A stretch of DNA of 64,000 nt from Shimia sagamensis (GTDB taxonomy: Bacteria; Pseudomonadota; Alphaproteobacteria; Rhodobacterales; Rhodobacteraceae), in NCBI RefSeq assembly GCF_900182745.1, contig NZ_FXTY01000010.1:1-64000 (forward strand), read 5' to 3'. Numbering within the stretch: position 1 is the first letter of the stretch; each line of letters starts with the position of its first letter. The notes beneath the pieces were generated by a model that saw only the letters and a list, made by a program, of their open reading frames with translations, ran no database searches and was not told where the DNA came from. Shown in pieces: positions 61,708 through 64,000 of this stretch. The position numbers were made by a program, and so were the translations under genes.

Positions 61708-62490
61708 ATGCCTGCACCGTACAATCCTTTTAAAGCCGCCATCGCCAAAGGGGAGTTGCAACTGGGCTGTTGGCTTGGGCTTGCCGATCCCTATATTGCG
61801 GAAATCAGCGCCGGATCGGGGTTTGACTGGCTGTTGATTGATGGCGAGCATGCGCCCAACGATTTGCGATCGATCACGGCGCAGCTACAGGTTATCGCTG
61901 GACGAGACAGCCATGCCGTGGTGCGGCCGCCGATTGGCGAACCCTGGATCATTAAGCAGCTTTTGGATGCGGGCGCGCAAACGCTGTTGATCCCCATGGT
62001 GGAAAGTGGTGCGCAGGCGCAAGACTTGGTCGATGCAGTTACATATCCACCCCATGGCGTGCGCGGAGTTGGGTCGGCCTTGGCGCGGGCTTCTGACTTT
62101 GCCGCAATCGGTGACTATTTGACGACCGCTCGAGAAGAGATTTGCTTGTTGGCGCAGGTGGAGAACCGCAAAGGTATGGCGGCTTTGGATGATATTCTCG
62201 CAGTTGACGGCATTGACGGCGTGTTTGTCGGACCATCGGATTTGGCAGCGGATATGGGGTTTATCGGGCAGCCCGGGCAAGCGGAGGTTCAAAATACAGT
62301 GTTGGATGCGATCCGCCGCATCGTTGCTGCGGGGAAGGCCGCTGGAATTTTGACATTGGACGCATCGCTGCAATCGGACTGCCGGCACCTAGGAGCAACT
62401 TTTATCGCGACAGAAATCGATGTCACTCTGTTTGCGCGTCACATGCGGGAGGCCAGTAAGTTGTCTCGGCAGCGGCTAAGCCAAGGGTGA
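61708..62490 (+). CDS. hpaI: 4-hydroxy-2-oxoheptanedioate aldolase
   Basis: A 260-residue class II aldolase of the HpaI family that would split 4-hydroxy-2-oxoheptanedioate into pyruvate and succinate semialdehyde. His48 (IDGEHAPND) and Arg73 (VVRPPIGEP) correspond to the catalytic His45 and Arg70 of the E. coli enzyme. LLAQVENRKGMAALDDILAV supplies the metal-binding Glu and DGVFVGPSDLAADMGFIGQP the metal-binding Asp. The start is the ATG behind AAAGGAC; a longer frame reading back into hpaH is rejected. It is the last gene of the operon. No succinate semialdehyde dehydrogenase follows, so that step is done elsewhere or by one of the aldehyde dehydrogenases here. Confidence 0.94.
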   Translation: MPAPYNPFKAAIAKGELQLGCWLGLADPYIAEISAGSGFDWLLIDGEHAPNDLRSITAQLQVIAGRDSHAVVRPPIGEPWIIKQLLDAGAQTLLIPMVESGAQAQDLVDAVTYPPHGVRGVGSALARASDFAAIGDYLTTAREEICLLAQVENRKGMAALDDILAVDGIDGVFVGPSDLAADMGFIGQPGQAEVQNTVLDAIRRIVAAGKAAGILTLDASLQSDCRHLGATFIATEIDVTLFARHMREASKLSRQRLSQG

Positions 62491-63333
62491 ACAGGAGCAA
62501 ACGTAGTTTTACGAGTTCGGAAGGCGCACCAAGGTATTTTCACACCCAGATTGGGATGAATGTCGCGAAATTGCGGAACTGGTTCTTGATGGCAGAGAAT
62601 GCCAAGAATTCGCCTTTTCAAATTTTCCATGGAAAAGGGGTATGTAGTGCATTTGAGTTCAGTTCGGCAACGACGGTTGCGTGTTTTGGCACCTGGCAAA
62701 TAAGAAGCCTTCTCATACAAAAAACAGCCCAACAACGGTCGTCTGGAACAATCACGTGCTTGTTGAAGTGGACTGCTGAAATGCCCACGATGATCGCGCC
62801 GACGAATTTAGGGGAAGTTCCGCTCAGTATATGGATGAGCCGTGTTCAACGACTTCAAATCGCACGGGTCTTGGCCTTTAGGCATCTGCGTTCTTTGATG
62901 TATTCTTCCGGACCACCTAAGAGCCTTCTCCTCCTTTGGGTGGCTCGGAGCATTTGATACCAGGGCTACAAGTTGTTTTGCGCCACTGATGCGCCGAACT
63001 TGCAGACAGTTGCCCTATTGTTTCAAGCCGTCAGTGCAACGCATCCACAACGTCAGGCATGCCCCACAAAACGACGGACCTCCGCAGTGGCTTCCCCTTT
63101 GGCGGTATTCGCCTCGTAGGCGAAAATGGCTTAAGAATGCCCCGTCAATTGTCGTTGAGATTGAGTGGGGAAAAGGCCTATTTCGTAAGAAAAATAGACA
63201 GAATCCGGTTTCTGTGGTCTACTTCACAGGTCTGCAGGGTTTGCCTTGTACCCGCTGTATTTAGGGTCATGAGGCGCATTTTGATTTGGTGGCTCTGACA
63301 GGCTCGGTTGAATTTGTAGGTGAGGTACTTTTG
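62491..63333. other. Gene-less stretch after the hpa operon
   Basis: About 840 bp without a supported gene. A perfect hairpin TTCGCCT-CGT-AGGCGAA lies at 63108-63124. Two open frames in the plus strand have no family resemblance and no ribosome-binding site. It should hold the terminator of the hpa operon, which was not identified, and the promoter of the lipoprotein gene. Confidence 0.4.
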
Positions 63334-63660
63334 ATGAGAGTTTTTCTACTATCAACATCAGCAGCGGTGCTTGTTTTGGCGGGATGCACCGAAATTTTGC
63401 CGCCAGACGAAGACGTGGAAAGCGTGCGGGTCCCACACAGCGAAGTGTCTGATTCCTCGAGCAACTCGAGTTCTTCCAGTGGCAGTTCACCCAGTTCTTC
63501 TTCAGGGAATTCGAGCTCGGGTTCGGGCAATTCCAGCAGTTCAGGCTCCGGCGTCAGCGGAGGGAGCAGCTCTGGTGGTTCCAGCGACGACGACGACGAC
63601 GGGGGAGGCAGCTCCGGCGACGACGGAGGCTCCGACAGCCCCGGCGGGTGGACCGGCTAA
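63334..63660 (+). CDS. Ser/Gly/Asp-rich predicted lipoprotein
   Basis: A 108-residue protein with a lipoprotein signal (MRVFLLSTSAAVLVLAGC; lipidated Cys18 in LAGC). After a short acidic stretch the mature part is almost entirely Ser, Gly and Asp (runs of SSSS and DDDDD), that is, a flexible, hydrophilic tether of about 70 residues. GAGGT precedes the start. The stop overlaps the start of the caspase-like gene (TAATG), so both proteins are made together. It may anchor or space something at the outer membrane. No family was recognised, and low-complexity sequence prevents a firm assignment. Confidence 0.7.
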   Translation: MRVFLLSTSAAVLVLAGCTEILPPDEDVESVRVPHSEVSDSSSNSSSSSGSSPSSSSGNSSSGSGNSSSSGSGVSGGSSSGGSSDDDDDGGGSSGDDGGSDSPGGWTG

Positions 63661-64000
63661 TGCCAATGGGAGGCATTCCGGCCATTAGACAGAGAATGGC
63701 GCTGCTTGCCTTGGCCACGTATTTGTCCGCTGTTGCCACAGGGGGTGTGGCGCAAAGCGAACCAGCCCGGCTGGCAGTGGTGATCGGCAACCAGGATTAT
63801 GCCGGTATCGACGATCTGGCCAACGCCAAGCGCGACGCGGAGCGGTTTTCAGCGATGTTGCGTGACTTGGGGTTCACGGTGTTTGACGGCTACAACCTCG
63901 ACCGGCAAGGGTTCGAGGACTTACTGCGTGCCTCGATTTTGAATGTCACGGAAGGGGCGGAGATTGTTTTTTTCTACGCGGGCCATGGCATTCAGATTGG
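63660..64000 (+). CDS. Secreted caspase-like peptidase (C14 family), truncated by the window edge
   Basis: The first 113 residues of a longer protein. A signal peptide covers about residues 1-32 (hydrophobic MALLALATYLSAVATGGVAQ). The mature part matches the caspase p20 fold: ARLAVVIGNQDYAGIDDLAN, AKRDAERFSAMLRDLGFTVF and the catalytic-His segment EIVFFYAGHGIQI; the catalytic Cys lies beyond the window. Bacterial caspase-like proteins of this type are often exported and carry C-terminal SEL1, WD or peptidoglycan-binding repeats. It is coupled to the upstream lipoprotein gene by overlapping stop and start. The ATGs at codons 3 and 13 are alternative starts. Confidence 0.82.
   Translation, partial: MPMGGIPAIRQRMALLALATYLSAVATGGVAQSEPARLAVVIGNQDYAGIDDLANAKRDAERFSAMLRDLGFTVFDGYNLDRQGFEDLLRASILNVTEGAEIVFFYAGHGIQI

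Noticed and set aside
62487-62957. 156-codon plus-strand open frame after hpaI
   Set aside because: Starts inside the hpaI end, has unusual composition and no recognised family. Treated as chance.

Overview
The window looks like chromosomal DNA of a marine alphaproteobacterium of the Roseobacter group (Rhodobacterales). The reasons are moderate GC, one TRAP and two tripartite tricarboxylate (TTT) uptake systems in 20 kb, many sugar-acid and aromatic catabolic operons, an initiator-tRNA 3' end of alphaproteobacterial type, and protein families typical of that group. This placement is inferred from gene content, not from a marker gene.

Layout. 0-3.7 kb: right end of an integrative element (Rep-like initiator, small conserved protein, AlpA-type HTH protein, tyrosine integrase), ending at a 45-bp copy of the 3' part of tRNA-fMet. 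3.7-5.7 kb: transposase debris, a heptamer tandem repeat, a small gene of unknown function and an Arc-type repressor. 5.8-10.3 kb: a four-gene dehydrogenase operon on the minus strand: ADC-like or unknown protein, mono-haem cytochrome c, FAD-SLDH-type small subunit, and a GMC flavoprotein with an apparent Fe-S cysteine motif. Upstream of it lies a 1141-aa zinc-ribbon/class III cyclase/ATPase/TPR protein. 14.5-15.5 kb: a small lipoprotein and an L,D-transpeptidase. 16.4-24.2 kb: a minus-strand set of arylsulfatase, DUF1254, DUF3302, HlyD and a frameshifted DUF1269 protein, with an AraC regulator upstream.

25.0-33.4 kb: a complete sugar-acid operon. TTT transporter, enolase-superfamily dehydratase, L-2-keto-3-deoxyarabonate dehydratase, GntR regulator, PdxA-like dehydrogenase and alpha-ketoglutaric-semialdehyde dehydrogenase would together carry an imported sugar acid to 2-oxoglutarate. 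34.0-34.9 kb: a MYG1 hydrolase. 35.8-45.3 kb: a homogentisate-type aromatic cluster (FAD monooxygenase, VOC protein, DUF2783, maleylacetoacetate isomerase, fumarylacetoacetase, atypical MBL protein, TRAP transporter) with two MarR regulators that seem to share one operator sequence. 45.3-54.3 kb: an IclR-aminotransferase-MBL operon divergent from a second TTT transporter-aldehyde dehydrogenase-UPF0261 operon.

54.3-62.5 kb: a homoprotocatechuate meta-cleavage operon (hpaR, then hpaF-E-D, a second unrelated ring-cleavage dioxygenase, an aromatic-amino-acid decarboxylase-like gene, hpaG-H-I) giving pyruvate and succinate semialdehyde. No HpaBC hydroxylase is present, so the entry substrate may already be a catechol such as DOPA or dopamine. 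The window ends in a Ser/Gly-rich lipoprotein coupled to a secreted caspase-like protein that runs off the right edge.

The most unusual items are the two non-homologous homoprotocatechuate dioxygenases side by side in one operon, the homogentisate-type lower pathway without a recognisable homogentisate dioxygenase, the shared MarR operators, and the mono-haem/Fe-S GMC dehydrogenase operon without visible export signals on its catalytic subunits.
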